Of a stretch of DNA of 64,000 nucleotides, positions 25,401 through 37,400 are shown one piece after another (the first letter of the stretch is position 1; each line of letters begins with the position of its first letter). The position numbers were made by a program, and so were the translations under genes. Location of the stretch: NCBI GenBank assembly GCA_013397845.1, contig VZTG01003216.1, positions 1 to 64,000 of the forward strand, written 5' to 3'. This DNA is from Melanocharis versteri (Eukaryota; Chordata; Aves; Passeriformes; Melanocharitidae). Below the pieces are notes generated by a model that had not been told where the DNA came from, did no database searches, and saw only the letters and a program-made list of their open reading frames with translations.

Positions 25401-28400
25401 GGGCATGGACTAGATGGCCTCTCACATTCCTGATCTGTGATTTATAAATACACTTTTCAGTCTCAGCAAGTGACTACAGTAACTGAGTTTTCTTTTCCAT
25501 CTCCATTACCTTTTACTTTTTCCTCCCGATGCTTTGAGATGTTTCCAATCGTAAGTTCTCATAAGCAAAGGTGTGAAGTTCAGGCCTGGGAGGGTGGTGT
25601 TCGGAAAACACCTTCCTGCATTTTGCAGTTTTATTCTTGGTAGGCTTCCTGGAGCTCAGCTCATTCTATGAGAAACAGTCATTGCTGCCATTTACTGAGT
25701 TCTCACCAATCGGAAGGTATTTTCCCTCTTCTGTGAGGTAAATTGCTTTCTTGTTGCATTATAAAACTGTTTCTCTAATGGTGATCACTTCAGGCCATCT
25801 GTAATAATACAGTCTCATTCTCATGTGATTACATCACATCCCATTTTTTCACACTGAGGATGAGTTTCGGTCTGAATTCTGCTTTCATCCTAACCTGTGG
25901 GTGGTTATTTGTGCTGTTCATGACTTGTCGGTAATAGCGAGATAGAGGTACCTCAATGTAGCCTTCCAGGTCCTTTAAAGAGGCTTAAGACCTCTATAAA
26001 GGATCAGAAAATGTGGTGGAGGACCTAGGAGATATACGCATCCTTCTGGAGGGCCAGCTAAAACATTCCAAGGCCTCTCAAGTGCCACCCGGACACCTCT
26101 GATTAGAAAACTGAACTTGTGCCTCATAGTACAGCCTCTCTCAGAGACTTGGAGTGTTCCTCATTTGCCTGAATCTCACGCTGTGAAGCTCTCTCACTTC
26201 TCCTGCTACACTCTGCCCGCTTCCCTTGCTGCTGGGACATGCTGTGCTTGGAGTATTTATCATTTATCCTCTAATACTAATGAGCTGCTTTGGCCTGTTG
26301 CCTGATTTGTGTCTCAGCTCATTCCTGGGAGCTGCTGATAGGCTTTCTGGGATAAGTTTTCACAGTTCCCTGGTGTCAAGTGCTAGGGGTTGGACATATC
26401 TCATTCAGCTCTGTGCTTATACCATTCAGATGTCTGTGTCCCTGCTCAGTGTCTGGGTTTCCTATATAGAGCAGAAAATGAGCTCTTCTAAGTCATGATT
26501 GTATCTCACTGTAAGTCTCAAAAGCACAAAAGGCTAACTACTTCCTAGATGTGGCTTTTTGCTTTCCATGAGCTAAAGAAGGATCCTGAAGGACTACTGT
26601 GTGGTCCACACTGTAGAGCTTTGCAGTCAGGTGACAGTCATACTATTCAGAGTACTCATACTCTACCTTCAAGGGCGTGATCTCTCTGAGATACCTGAAC
26701 AGCCAGTATATGACCAACAAGTTTTGTCTCCACCAGCTCAGGTTCACATCTAAGGCAGGATGAGTTGTCTTCTGGAGGGGCCCCTCTCCAAACAGGGAAC
26801 AGTGCATGAATACCAGTGTGTACAGGACCAAGATACAGGGCAGAATTTCTGATGATTAAATCATAGAATCATGTAGGTCGGAAAAGACCTCTACGATTAT
26901 TGAGTCCAATCAATAACTTAGCACTGCCAAGTCCACCACTTTTTCCTTACCCTTGAAATTCACTCGTGAGGACTTCTGTTTGCAGTATGTTTAACGGACC
27001 TCTTAAATAGGCGTATGATGTACATATTTCTATAGCTAGCAGAGTGGTGGTTTCCCTTCCAAGTTTGCCACTGATTATCTAGTGCCAGAAATGCCGAACT
27101 CCAGTCACCTAGGAATTTGTCAGTGCAGACCTATTCAGCCCCAGCAAGGATTGTAGCTTTTCCTTGCTGGAAGAGCGGTTGGGGTTTGCAGTTAAGCGCA
27201 GCCCCGAGAAAGCTCCAACATACACAGAATCTGGTCCAAGCCAGCCTGAGGGATCTGGTGGAACACAAATATGTTTTCCTGAAAACAGAAGATCAGAGTT
27301 AATACCTCCAGTTTTGGTTAGGGCTCAATTTTAGCCCTGTTTCCATCTCATTTAACTTCTGAAGGATGTGGATGTTACAGTAATAAAGAGAAATGCACCC
27401 CGAAATGTGTTTGCTCATAAGCCAAACTAACCAAGATAGCTTGGGATGAATCTGAAAGCCAACACATTTAATAAGGAGAGAAGGAAATATGTGTTAAAGT
27501 TGTATTGCCAGGATCAGATGCCATGAGATTATTGATGCAGACAGCTAGAAAGTTGTTTTATGGGAATGAATAACTTTTATGACCACCCTAAGAAAACCAT
27601 AAAGATACAAAGAGAGTTACACACCAGTCTTCTGCTGATCATTGTGGATGCTCAGGGAAGAAGAGTACAGCCCTGTAAGATGCACGTCAGCATTTGCTCT
27701 TTTTTTAACCTGGAAAAGTTGGCAATTGGACAGTAAAAGAACCACCACTGTGGGATGCTGTTCTTTTCTTCCATGGTAATATATGTGCTGGTATTCATGG
27801 ATCCCTTCTTGGATTTGACTATGGTACTATCTCTGCAAATACTCCCACTGAGCTTTTGCACTATGGTTTTTGGACACCAGAGAAACAGACTTTTCTATGT
27901 GCAACAGTGGCTGAATCAGTGGAGGCCCTTGGCATCAACTCTAAGTGAAAGCATATGTTTTGCAAATTTGGTGATTTTTCCCTGGGCCTCACAGGGGATT
28001 TTCTCCATAATTAATTACATGACATTTAGCATAATCCTTTGAAAGTGTGTGAGACAGATGCTGAATGCAAAACACTGATAACACCAATGTTGCTTTTTTT
28101 TCCCAAATGCCACAGTCTTGGAGGACCCAGATTTCTTTTATCATGGAACTGATGGGTCATTTTTCACTCTGTTGAGAGGTCTGTGCTCTTCATTCTTCAG
28201 CAAAAAACCTACTCCATAGGTGTCGCAGTGCAGACACAGCTCGGGGAGAAAAGAGACAGCCAAACTCAGGAGGAGCAAGATAGAAATGCCTTTTCTTATT
28301 TATATACAGATGGGTTTTATACCCTAGGTTCTTGGAATGGTAGAAAAGTCATTGGATCTTTAGCGAACCACCCCCCAGGTTTATTGGCTAGATCCTAAAA

Positions 28401-31400
28401 CACCCATTTCCTAAACAATTCCTCAGAATAACAATAACAAGGTCCAAACATCTTACAGGTGCAAGATAGAAGAATTATTTACAAAACCTCTCTAGCTATT
28501 TTTCAGCTAGTCCCGTGAGAAAGTGGAGATGCTCATGGACACAGGCAGATACTGGAAAATCTCTCTGCTACCAAGCTTTCAGCATCCACAACTCCCCCTT
28601 TTTGTCTGAGAGCAAAAAAACAGTGTCTGTATCCTCGGCGGGGCCCCGTGCAGAAAGGAGAACAAACACAACATGAGGATTCTGTTTAGCAATGGCCAGT
28701 TGCCAAGCAGAATCTAAACCAGTCACTGTTTCAGCATTGGTAGAGAGACTCTTCAGCAATGCCACAAAGGCTTTAACTTTTCTGACTTCATATCGGAAGA
28801 AATTTTTAGTTCAGTCTCTGCTTGTAGAATATTTTGACCAGGAGCATTTTTTCGGCCCCCGGATTCCGATGGAATTGTGTTTTGACTCCGCCCGCCACGG
28901 TCTCGCCATGGCAGGGCTATTATTGGTTTGGCCAGGAGCTTCTTTTGGCCCCAGACTCTGATGGAGTCATGTTTTGACTCCCCCCACCACGGTCTCGCCA
29001 CGGCAGGGCCAATTATTGGTTTGGCCAGGAACTTCATTTGGCCCCCAGACTCCGATGGAGTCATGTTTTGACTCCCCCTGCCATGGTCTCACCATGGCAG
29101 GGCCAATATTGGTTTTGACAGGAAAGTGTTAATAGACACGTGTATTTAAATTGGCCAGATTCAGGGATGTGCACCACACCCGTTCGCCAAAGCTGCAAGG
29201 CTTTTTGGGGTCAGGGATTCAGCCCCAATGGTGAAGGTGCAGCAAGTCCATGACAGTCAGCGCAAGCACTGACAATGTCACGAGCCTCAGCACCTGACTA
29301 TTTTCTGGCCGCACTGTGAAGCTGGTTCATTTTGTCAGCTCCAGTAATTTTGTGGCTGGACAGATGATAAGCAATCTGAGCAATCTGTCCTGAAAAGTTT
29401 TTTGCAGCCCACTTTGCAAAGGACCACTATAAGGCTCTACTCCAAGTGTTCCTGCTGTATAAAAAGAATAATTGTCACAGGGTCTGTTGCTATTAGTTAC
29501 AAATCCGAGGTGATTCAACTCGGAATCCCTCTTTTAAAATATTTAAAAAGTGGGAAAAATTGTTTTGATTAGCCTTAAGTGAGGATATAACCAATTGATG
29601 ACACTCAGCAATTTCTGAGCATCCTTCAGGGTCTTAAAATAGAATCCCACTTTTTTTTCTTCTTTTTTTTTTTTCCTTTTTTTTTCTTTTTTTTTTCCCA
29701 TCCCCATTTAGCCTGTCTTTGCCCACTTTCAACTCCTGAGTTTTCTTGCCCACCAGGCTGTCCCGAATCAGGGAGAGCCCTACACACAGAATAGGTTTGG
29801 GCTTGGGCTTGCCCCTGTGAGGCTTTACCACTGCCCTGAGCCACCATTGCACCTTCTTGAGGTGCTGTAGCAGGCGCCCAGCCCGCCCGCTGTGGCTGCA
29901 GCTCGTCTGGCCATGGTGGCTCCCACAGCGCCTCTGGAGGCTGCAGCTCTCGTGGCTCTCATGGTGTGATTCTGCTTCAGGATCTGAGTCTGAGTCTGTT
30001 GCTCCAGGCTCCGGTGGCACCGATTGCTCTGGGGGGCGTGGCTCTCATGGCCCCTCGGCGTGCAGCTCCTCGGTGCGCAGCTGTTCGGCGCGCAGGTCGC
30101 TTTGGGGAGGCGGCGCAGGTGCAGTCGCCCAGCCCGGTGCGGCCTCCCCATGCACTTCCGACGCCAGCCGGGGCGGTGTAGAAGGCACGGACACTGGACC
30201 AGAGGGTGGCACGGTGGCGGGGGCTGCGGGCAGGCACATGGAGGGGGGAACCGCGTCTGCTTGCAGCTGTGCTGGCGCAGCGGAATGGGTGCAGCCGCCC
30301 AGCCCGGCGCGGGTACTGTCGCGGAAGCACTGGGCAGTGGGGACTGTGGAGGCAGCGCGGACTCCTCAGACACCTCCGATGCTGGCTGAGGCAGTGTAGA
30401 AAGCACGACCTGCCCCACCCGTGGCTGAGGCACCGGAACGAAGAGGGGGAGCCTCTCCCCCGCCTCCTTGTCAAGCCACTGCAATATATTATATAATTGT
30501 CCCCAAGTAGGGATTAATTAAGCTACGGACACGTCTCCTTACATCATTTCGTGAAGTAGTTTGGTGCGCAGCTTCTGCCGCCCCGCTAGCCTTGGTTCCG
30601 TTGGCAAACCACAACTCTCTGCCCAGGTCAATAAGGCACGTAAAAAACAGTCTGAAACTGCGATGTTCACGGCAGCCAACAGATCCCTCCAGGCAGAAAG
30701 CGACAAGTCAATTTTCGGAGATACAAATCCCATCTTTGCAGTTCTGTCCCTGGGTGGGGGGTTTGGAGGGTGGGGCGCACGGCACCTACCGAGATCTCGC
30801 GCAGTTGCAGTTCGCCTCGGAGGTCGCCAGATGTCGCCGATCACGTCGGAGTTCACCAGACATAGGATTTACATATCCAGTTGACTTGACATATGCCCCT
30901 GGAGCTTTGTGCAGACTCCCCTCAATAATGGAGAGAATTGCACACTGCTGAAGGGTGTTTCTTCCCACCTACCTTAAATGCCTACTTTATACGAGATAAA
31001 TCACTCTTCATATGCTCATCTTTCTCACCAGTTTTATTTAGGCACCTATTTTCAGAAAGCTTTAATTAAATCAGATTAACATAAGCGACTGGACTGGGAG
31101 TGGAGAAAAGAATATTGACCTGAAGATTAAATTTTTTACGTGCTTTAATGCTTTTTTGCATGTGCTTGTCTCCTCAGAGCTCTGTCCAAGACTCCTTTGG
31201 CTTTGGCCCTGAATCAAACCCAGCACTGCAAGCAGCTTGAAGGCCTGGTGGTTTCTCAGGTGCAGCTGTGCCGCAGCAACCTGGAGCTAATGCAGACCAT
31301 TTTTCAGGCAGCACAGGAAGTGATAAAGACCTGCCGTAAAACTTTTTCAGACATGAGGTGGAACTGCTCTTCAATTGAGCTGGCTCCTAACTACCTGCTG

Positions 31401-34400
31401 GACTTAGAGAGAGGTAAACAGCACTGCCTGCTCAGTTGGGACTGGAGTCAGCACAGTCAGCCAGTGTGTGTGTGTGTGCATGTGTGTGTGTGTGCTGGAG
31501 ATAGGAAGGGTCTTGCTCCTGGGAGGCCATGAAGGGACTACAAAGCCTACTTGTCCTGTTCTCTGAGACCACATTCATCGTTATTGTGTCAGTCATGCTC
31601 AGAGGCTCTTGGGTCCAAGATCTGGTCTACCACAACTCTTATAAAGCAGACCACCGTTCTGGTCTGCTCATCCCACTGGGAGTCATGGGACGAGCACAGG
31701 AGCAAAAGGAGGCAGGAGAAGGGCTTATCCACATGCTCCAAGAGCAAATCACACCACAATGAACAAGACGCCTAAATCCATGTGATTCCTTGCCCTGCTG
31801 GCATGTTGTCTTATGTTGAAGAGTCCATTTAGAAGATGTGCTCCAAACTAGTGGTGCCATGGGACATCTCAGCTGCAGTGAGTTGATGTGTTGGTTGCTC
31901 TCTGGGACACAGGCTGTGTGAGTCTCTTTTTGGGGAACGTTTATCTGACCCAGGAGGCTGAGCTGGAGTTCTTGTCTCTTTCAGGCACAAGGGAGTCAGC
32001 ATTTGTGTATGCCCTCTCTGCTGCTGCCATCAGCCACACCATTGCCAGAGCCTGCACCACCGGGGACCTCCCTGGCTGTTCCTGTGGTCCCATCCCAGGT
32101 GAGACACCTGGACCTGGGTATCGATGGGGAGGATGTGCAGACAACCTCAACTATGGTCTTATCATGGGGTCCAAATTTTCAGATGCTCCCATGAAGATGA
32201 AAAAATCAGGATCACAAGCCAATAAACTGATGCATCTGCACAACAGTGAAGTAGGGAGACAGGTAACAAATCCACAAGAGTTATTGTACTTGTACAATCA
32301 TCTGTAGTGCTGGTCATTTGGTGAGGTTCAGTGTCTCTATCAGCTAGCGAAAGGAGCAGGTTTCTCCGAGATAGCTCTGAACTCCTTTGGGCTGCTGAAA
32401 ATCGTGGCTGTGTAACTCACCCTGTGACTCAGGAAGTCCCAAATGCTATTATCAGCCCTGTTTAATCGTGGGTGGGATGTCTCATTGCCACCTGTTGCAT
32501 GGCCAAGGCTGGCTCTGGCTTACTTACCCGAGGAGGTGTGGTGGGGGTGGGTTCCATCATGCTCTGCCAAGGGCATTGCGTGGGCAAAGTGCTGTGTAAA
32601 CGTGGAGGATTATCATCTGCCAGATGCATCCAGCAGCAGCTGCCTCCAGCCATCCCTGCAGCCAGGAGGGAGGATTTTTTTCCTTTTAAAATTGCTATGC
32701 TAGTGATTATTCTCATATCTGGCACAAGCTGCTTTTTAACAGCTTGCATTCAGTGGAGGGATAATGCTTACCATGTGCAGTGCCTGGTGTGCACTGATGT
32801 GCAAATCCCCACAGCAGCCCTCCATACAGCCGAAGAAATGGATGGGGAGGGCAATAAAACTGACCCCTGCACCCATCTCGGGGGCTCCAGTGGTTCCATA
32901 GACTGCTCCTACTGCACAGCTTGGTCCTTCCAGGGCTGCCTGTGCAGACAAAACTTGGAGCATGCTGAGCTCATTGGTAGCTTGCTGTGTAGCTACTGGC
33001 TGAGTCTACCTTTGCAGAGCACAACCATGCTGAACTTTCCCTCCTTGGCTCTTTTTTTTTTTTTGCTATTCTCACACTATTCAGTTTGTTTGTTTGGGGT
33101 TTGGTTTTTTTTTTAATTTTATTTTATTTTTGCAATGTCTTGAGTTTTTGTTTCAATTGCAAAGGGCAAATTTTTGTTTGGGACATTGTGTTGCCATGGC
33201 TGGTGCATTCAGCCCTTCCTGGCAGCATCCTGCCATGTCCCATCGAAAAAAGAATAGTGCAGAATCAAAGTAAAAGGCTAATTTGGCCCCATGACCTGCA
33301 GAAAGGCAGGATGAGAGTGCACTGAATTCAACAAAGCCATGGCATCTCTCTTCCCAAAGCCCAAAGCTGCTGGAGATTGAAATTGATGTTAATTATCTAT
33401 TTATGGAATGCTTTGATATTCATCTCCTTAGGAATTTAGAGGGTGGAAATGCAGCCCAATATAGATATCTGATCAAAATTCAAAATACTCTGCCGTCTTC
33501 TGGCTGCAAAGGAGCCCTTGTGAAAGTAGACCTGGGCTGATAGTGATCACCAAAGAGCTATAGGATCTCATTCCCTTTGCAAAGTAGCTACTCTAGACTG
33601 CCTGTGCAGAAATAAGAACAGCAATACTTTTCTATAACAGTCCCTGTTAAGGAAGTGCCTTCATTAGCAAGCTTGTGGGATGCTTGGCAGTAAGAGAAGA
33701 GCATTTCCTAATTCCTGCATTCCTTTTTGCAGGTCTTGAAAGCCTCTCTTGAAATGAAATGTAAGTGCCATGGAGTTTCTGGGTCATGCTCTATCAAGAC
33801 CTGTTGGAAAGGTCTTCAAGAACTGCGAGACATTGCATTGGACCTCAAAACCAAATATTTATCTGCCACCAAGGTTGTTCACCGGCCCATGGGCACACGC
33901 AAATACCTTGTGCCAAAGGATATTGATATCAGGCCAGTTAAAGAGACAGAGCTGATTTACCTGCAGAGCTCCCCTGATTTCTGCATGAAGAATGAAAAAG
34001 TGGGGTCACATGGGACCCAGGACAGGTGAGGACTTCTGCAGTGGGTGCTCACTGTACTCTGACCCCAAAGAGGAAAGGGCAAGAGGGGAACGTGTATGAA
34101 TAAAGGGCAGCTGGGGAGGTGGCATATACATGCAGGTAAAGCACAAAGCACATCTCTAACATACAATATGGTTTACCAGTGCCTAACCCTGTTACTGGTG
34201 GCTGTGGCCAAGACAGGGCTGTTGACACATTTTCCATTACACAATCAGGCACAAGATACATTTCAAGATTCCCTGGGCATCTCACCTCCACAGGAACTTG
34301 TAAGGATCAAGCAGCTGCTTTATACTGTGTTGAGTCTCAGTCATTTCTTGCAGTCACTGCTGATTAGAAGAGCTGTTACGCAAAGGCTCCTCTGAGTTGA

Positions 34401-37400
34401 CAAATGTTAACCAGTTAGAACCAGCGTTCCTAGATTGACTTAAAAAAAGTCCAAAGCCTACAGAGATTATATTTAATATTTTTTCTTCTACTGCATATTA
34501 AAGGTCCAGGTATGTTTGTATTGCTTATGACTCTGCAGGGGAATTTCTTTATTGCATTTATATTAGGGATTTAGGGTCATTATGGTCAAGCCCAGCCTCC
34601 ACTGGGCAGCATACTGTCCCCTTTCACAGGCAGCAAACATGCCATTCTCTTCCCATCGTCTGTTTAATTTCCTCCAAGAGAAACTAATTCAACATTTCAA
34701 CAATCTGAACATCTCTAGGTGGGCAGACCCATCTGTTCTCTCTAGAGCAGACCCATCAACAGCCAAAAGTGTGTTTCCAGAACTTTCCTAATTTTTGTTA
34801 GGTGGCTGCAATGGCTGGATTTCAACCTCTCTCTTCAGTTGCTATCTTGCTGTCTCACCTTTGTTTAGATAGTTCTTATAATTCTTCTTTGCTCTTTCTG
34901 TTATTTCATGGTGGAGGCTTAGGCAAGTGGCAAGGAGTACGTGCCTGGCATTTTTTGGAATGCCTTCCTTTTAATGTAGTGGACAAAGTGGCATTTGTAC
35001 CATTATGGTTCAACGGAGAGAAGATTTTGCTGAAATGAAATAACCCAAATGCAGAAAAGATAAATAATATATGCAAGTGGGGATGTGGCATCTGGGGACA
35101 TGGGTTAGTCGTCGGCTTGCCAGTGCTGTGGCCTTGATGATTTTAGAGGGCTTTTCCAGCCTAAATGATTCTGTGATTCTGCATCACCATTTAATTGGTG
35201 GAGCTGATCAGTAGATAAGACAACTGAGTGAGACAAGTCTGTCCTTTTTGTCCCCTGATGTTTTATGACAGTTCATGTCCTGTATCCTCTGACATCAATG
35301 GCTGGACTGCTCTACAACAGCACATATCTGATAGCTCTGTGGTGGGAACACCAGGCTCACCATTATCGCCAGTCCAGCAGTGGAGCATTAATTATCAAGT
35401 GAGGATGTTTATGAGTCACTGAGAATAGCAGGGAAAACGCATGTATTGAAACTGTTCTCTGAAGGAAAATGTCATCTGAGTGGAAGTGAGGTTTTTGTGG
35501 ATTTGTATGGATTTTAAAATATTTGTGCCTTGAAAAAGGCCTCTTTGTTGTACCCTTCTGTTTTGCAAGGAAAAAATTGGTGAAGATTATTTGGAAATCA
35601 GTTTTATAGGAATTGCATTAAATTAACAGGTTGTGTCAAAACAAAGTTGAATTCATTACAGATTTGCCAAGTAAAACATTTTCCATAAGCTGAAATCCTT
35701 TCAAGGGACTGGGAGGTGTGACGTCTTAATCTAATCTTATTTTACTTTCTTTTACATTTCAACTTTTTATCCCAGCTAGGGATGAAAAGCATGTCAAGGT
35801 CCTGAATGATTTTTTTTTCCTTCTGAGGAAAGGAAAATGTGTATTGCAGGCATTCATTTATCCCGAGCTGGACGACAGCTGTGATTGTGAACCTGCCAGC
35901 GAAGGCTCCACAGGAAGTGAGATTGAATGAGGGTTTAGAAGACCAAGATATTAAGGCAGGAGGAGATGACTTTCAAAAGGAACTTGTCGAGAAATACTCT
36001 TCATTCTCAGATGTGCAAGATGGTGATGGCCATGGGAGGGGAGGAGGGTGAGATAGTCCTGTGCTGAGCTTCAGCCATCACTCAGTCCAAGTTTTAAAGT
36101 CATATGTAGTTGGGCTTGTTTTCATTACAGTCCATCTGCAGCCTCTTGAGAAGATGCCTGGTGTCTCAAAATCAGCATGTGTAACACAAACCATAGCAAC
36201 TCCTTTCCTGAACTAAATTAGTAGAGGAAATAAGTATAAAATATACACAGTGTGTTTCAAGGTTGGTCCATGCTTCCTGGAGGGAGCAGGGAAAGTGAAG
36301 GGATCTTCCCTAGTCTCCTCCTCCCATGGATGCCTTTTTCCCTTTGCAATTTTTCTCTCATGAAGAGGGTGCCTAAATGCATTTTAAATGTGGTGGCTCT
36401 GTTCCAGCCTGCCACAGGGCTCAGAGATAGTGCCTAATGACAGGGATAAGGTAGAAGGAGGACAAAAAGGATGCTGTTAGAGAGAGGGCATGGTAAAATG
36501 GAGTTCATGCTTACTCCGGAAAGATGTAAAAATGCTCACATGGGAATAGCTCAAACACGTTTTTATTTAATGAGTCATGTCCTGAAGGCATTTGAACATT
36601 TTATCTTTATACACATCAAAATTTTCTGGAGGTAGATCCTGCTGTTTCCTAGTAGTCTAGTTTTTAAGGCCAGTCATGGCAATGAAGTCAAAAAGGGGGT
36701 TTTTTGTTGTGGTCCCTCATTTGGTCTGCTCTTTTTTCAATAACCTTCCCATTTCCTTTCTGGCCTTTTTCTGGGTGCAGAGGTCAGCCCATGCCTGGGC
36801 TGTTACAGTGCAGTCCCCTAAGTCCACAGCCCAGGAGACTTCGATCTGGGCATCTTCAGTGTTTTCCCACCCTGCTTTCTGCCTCCAAAGGGATTCGGAG
36901 GGGAGAATATGCCATTAACAGACCCCTTTCCTGTTCCTTGATTAACATATTCATATTGATGCATTTTTTGACAAAAAATGTGCAGTTTTGCAGCATATCC
37001 AGGGAAAGTCCTTTTCCTCCTCCCTCACCCCAAGGTCTGGTTCTTGCTCACAGCATGCTGGAAACAGAACAGAGGTTGATGGTTAAGTTGCAACACCTTG
37101 GACGTGTTGGATTTCACTGTATGCTGTAGGAAATAATCCTGCACTGCCAGGCAGGTGGAAGGGATAATCTAATTGGTGACACCTCTAATGTGAGGGATCA
37201 TAGTATGTAGACTTGTTGTGTGTTTTTCAGGCAAGAAAGGGAATTGAATTACCTTGTAGATGAACCACATGAAAATCCACTCAGAAAATGTGCCTCCAGT
37301 AACTCAAAAGTCTTTTAGAGCTCTTTTCTGAAAGGATTTCAAAGCCTTCTTCAGAACAAGCCGGAAACATTTTCTAAGACACTTTGGACTTTTTTAGCTT

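Larger units (their letters stand above)
28221..30860 (-). mobile_element. Degraded endogenous retrovirus, one LTR, antisense in WNT11 intron
   Basis: From right to left on the minus strand the element shows a primer-binding-site-like leader (30860-30807), a gag beginning (30733-30539), a proline/arginine-rich GC-rich stretch (about 30484-29825), an A-rich patch, an integrase zinc-finger remnant (about 29310-29110), a 93-94 bp tandem repeat (29114-28834), an env or 3' remnant, a polypurine tract and the LTR. Most of pol is missing and frames are interrupted, so it cannot make virus proteins. The leader resembles the tRNA-Trp primer site known from avian alpharetroviruses. The family assignment beyond that is uncertain. 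CATAGG lies directly outside both ends. Confidence 0.8.
19426..31177 (+). other. WNT11: WNT11 intron 2 (11.75 kb)
   Basis: It runs from GTAAGT to a pyrimidine-rich acceptor ending CTCCTCAG. It contains CR1 scraps near 20.7 and 26.9 kb, a CT-rich repeat near 23.8 kb and an antisense endogenous retrovirus at 28221-30860. The remaining DNA is unique, and I recognise no gene in it. Confidence 0.85.

Noticed and set aside
25340..25445. Possible CR1 tail (catggactagatggcctct ... gatctgtgattt)
   Set aside because: Resembles a CR1 end for only about 45 bases and lacks the octamer tail. Too weak to call.
29825..30484. Overlapping long frames on both strands (up to 219 codons)
   Set aside because: This GC-rich part of the ERV lacks stops on several frames at once. 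Only the minus-strand frame could be a decayed gag piece, and it is not an independent gene.
30860..31177. A full 5' LTR of the ERV upstream of the leader
   Set aside because: By eye, the DNA right of 30866 shares no similarity with the LTR at 28221-28590 and lacks the expected TGTCGCAG edge on the plus strand.
32472..33116. 214-codon frame in WNT11 intron 4
   Set aside because: No recognisable domain, it ends in a poly-T stretch, and it lies between two well-defined coding exons with good splice sites. Probably chance.
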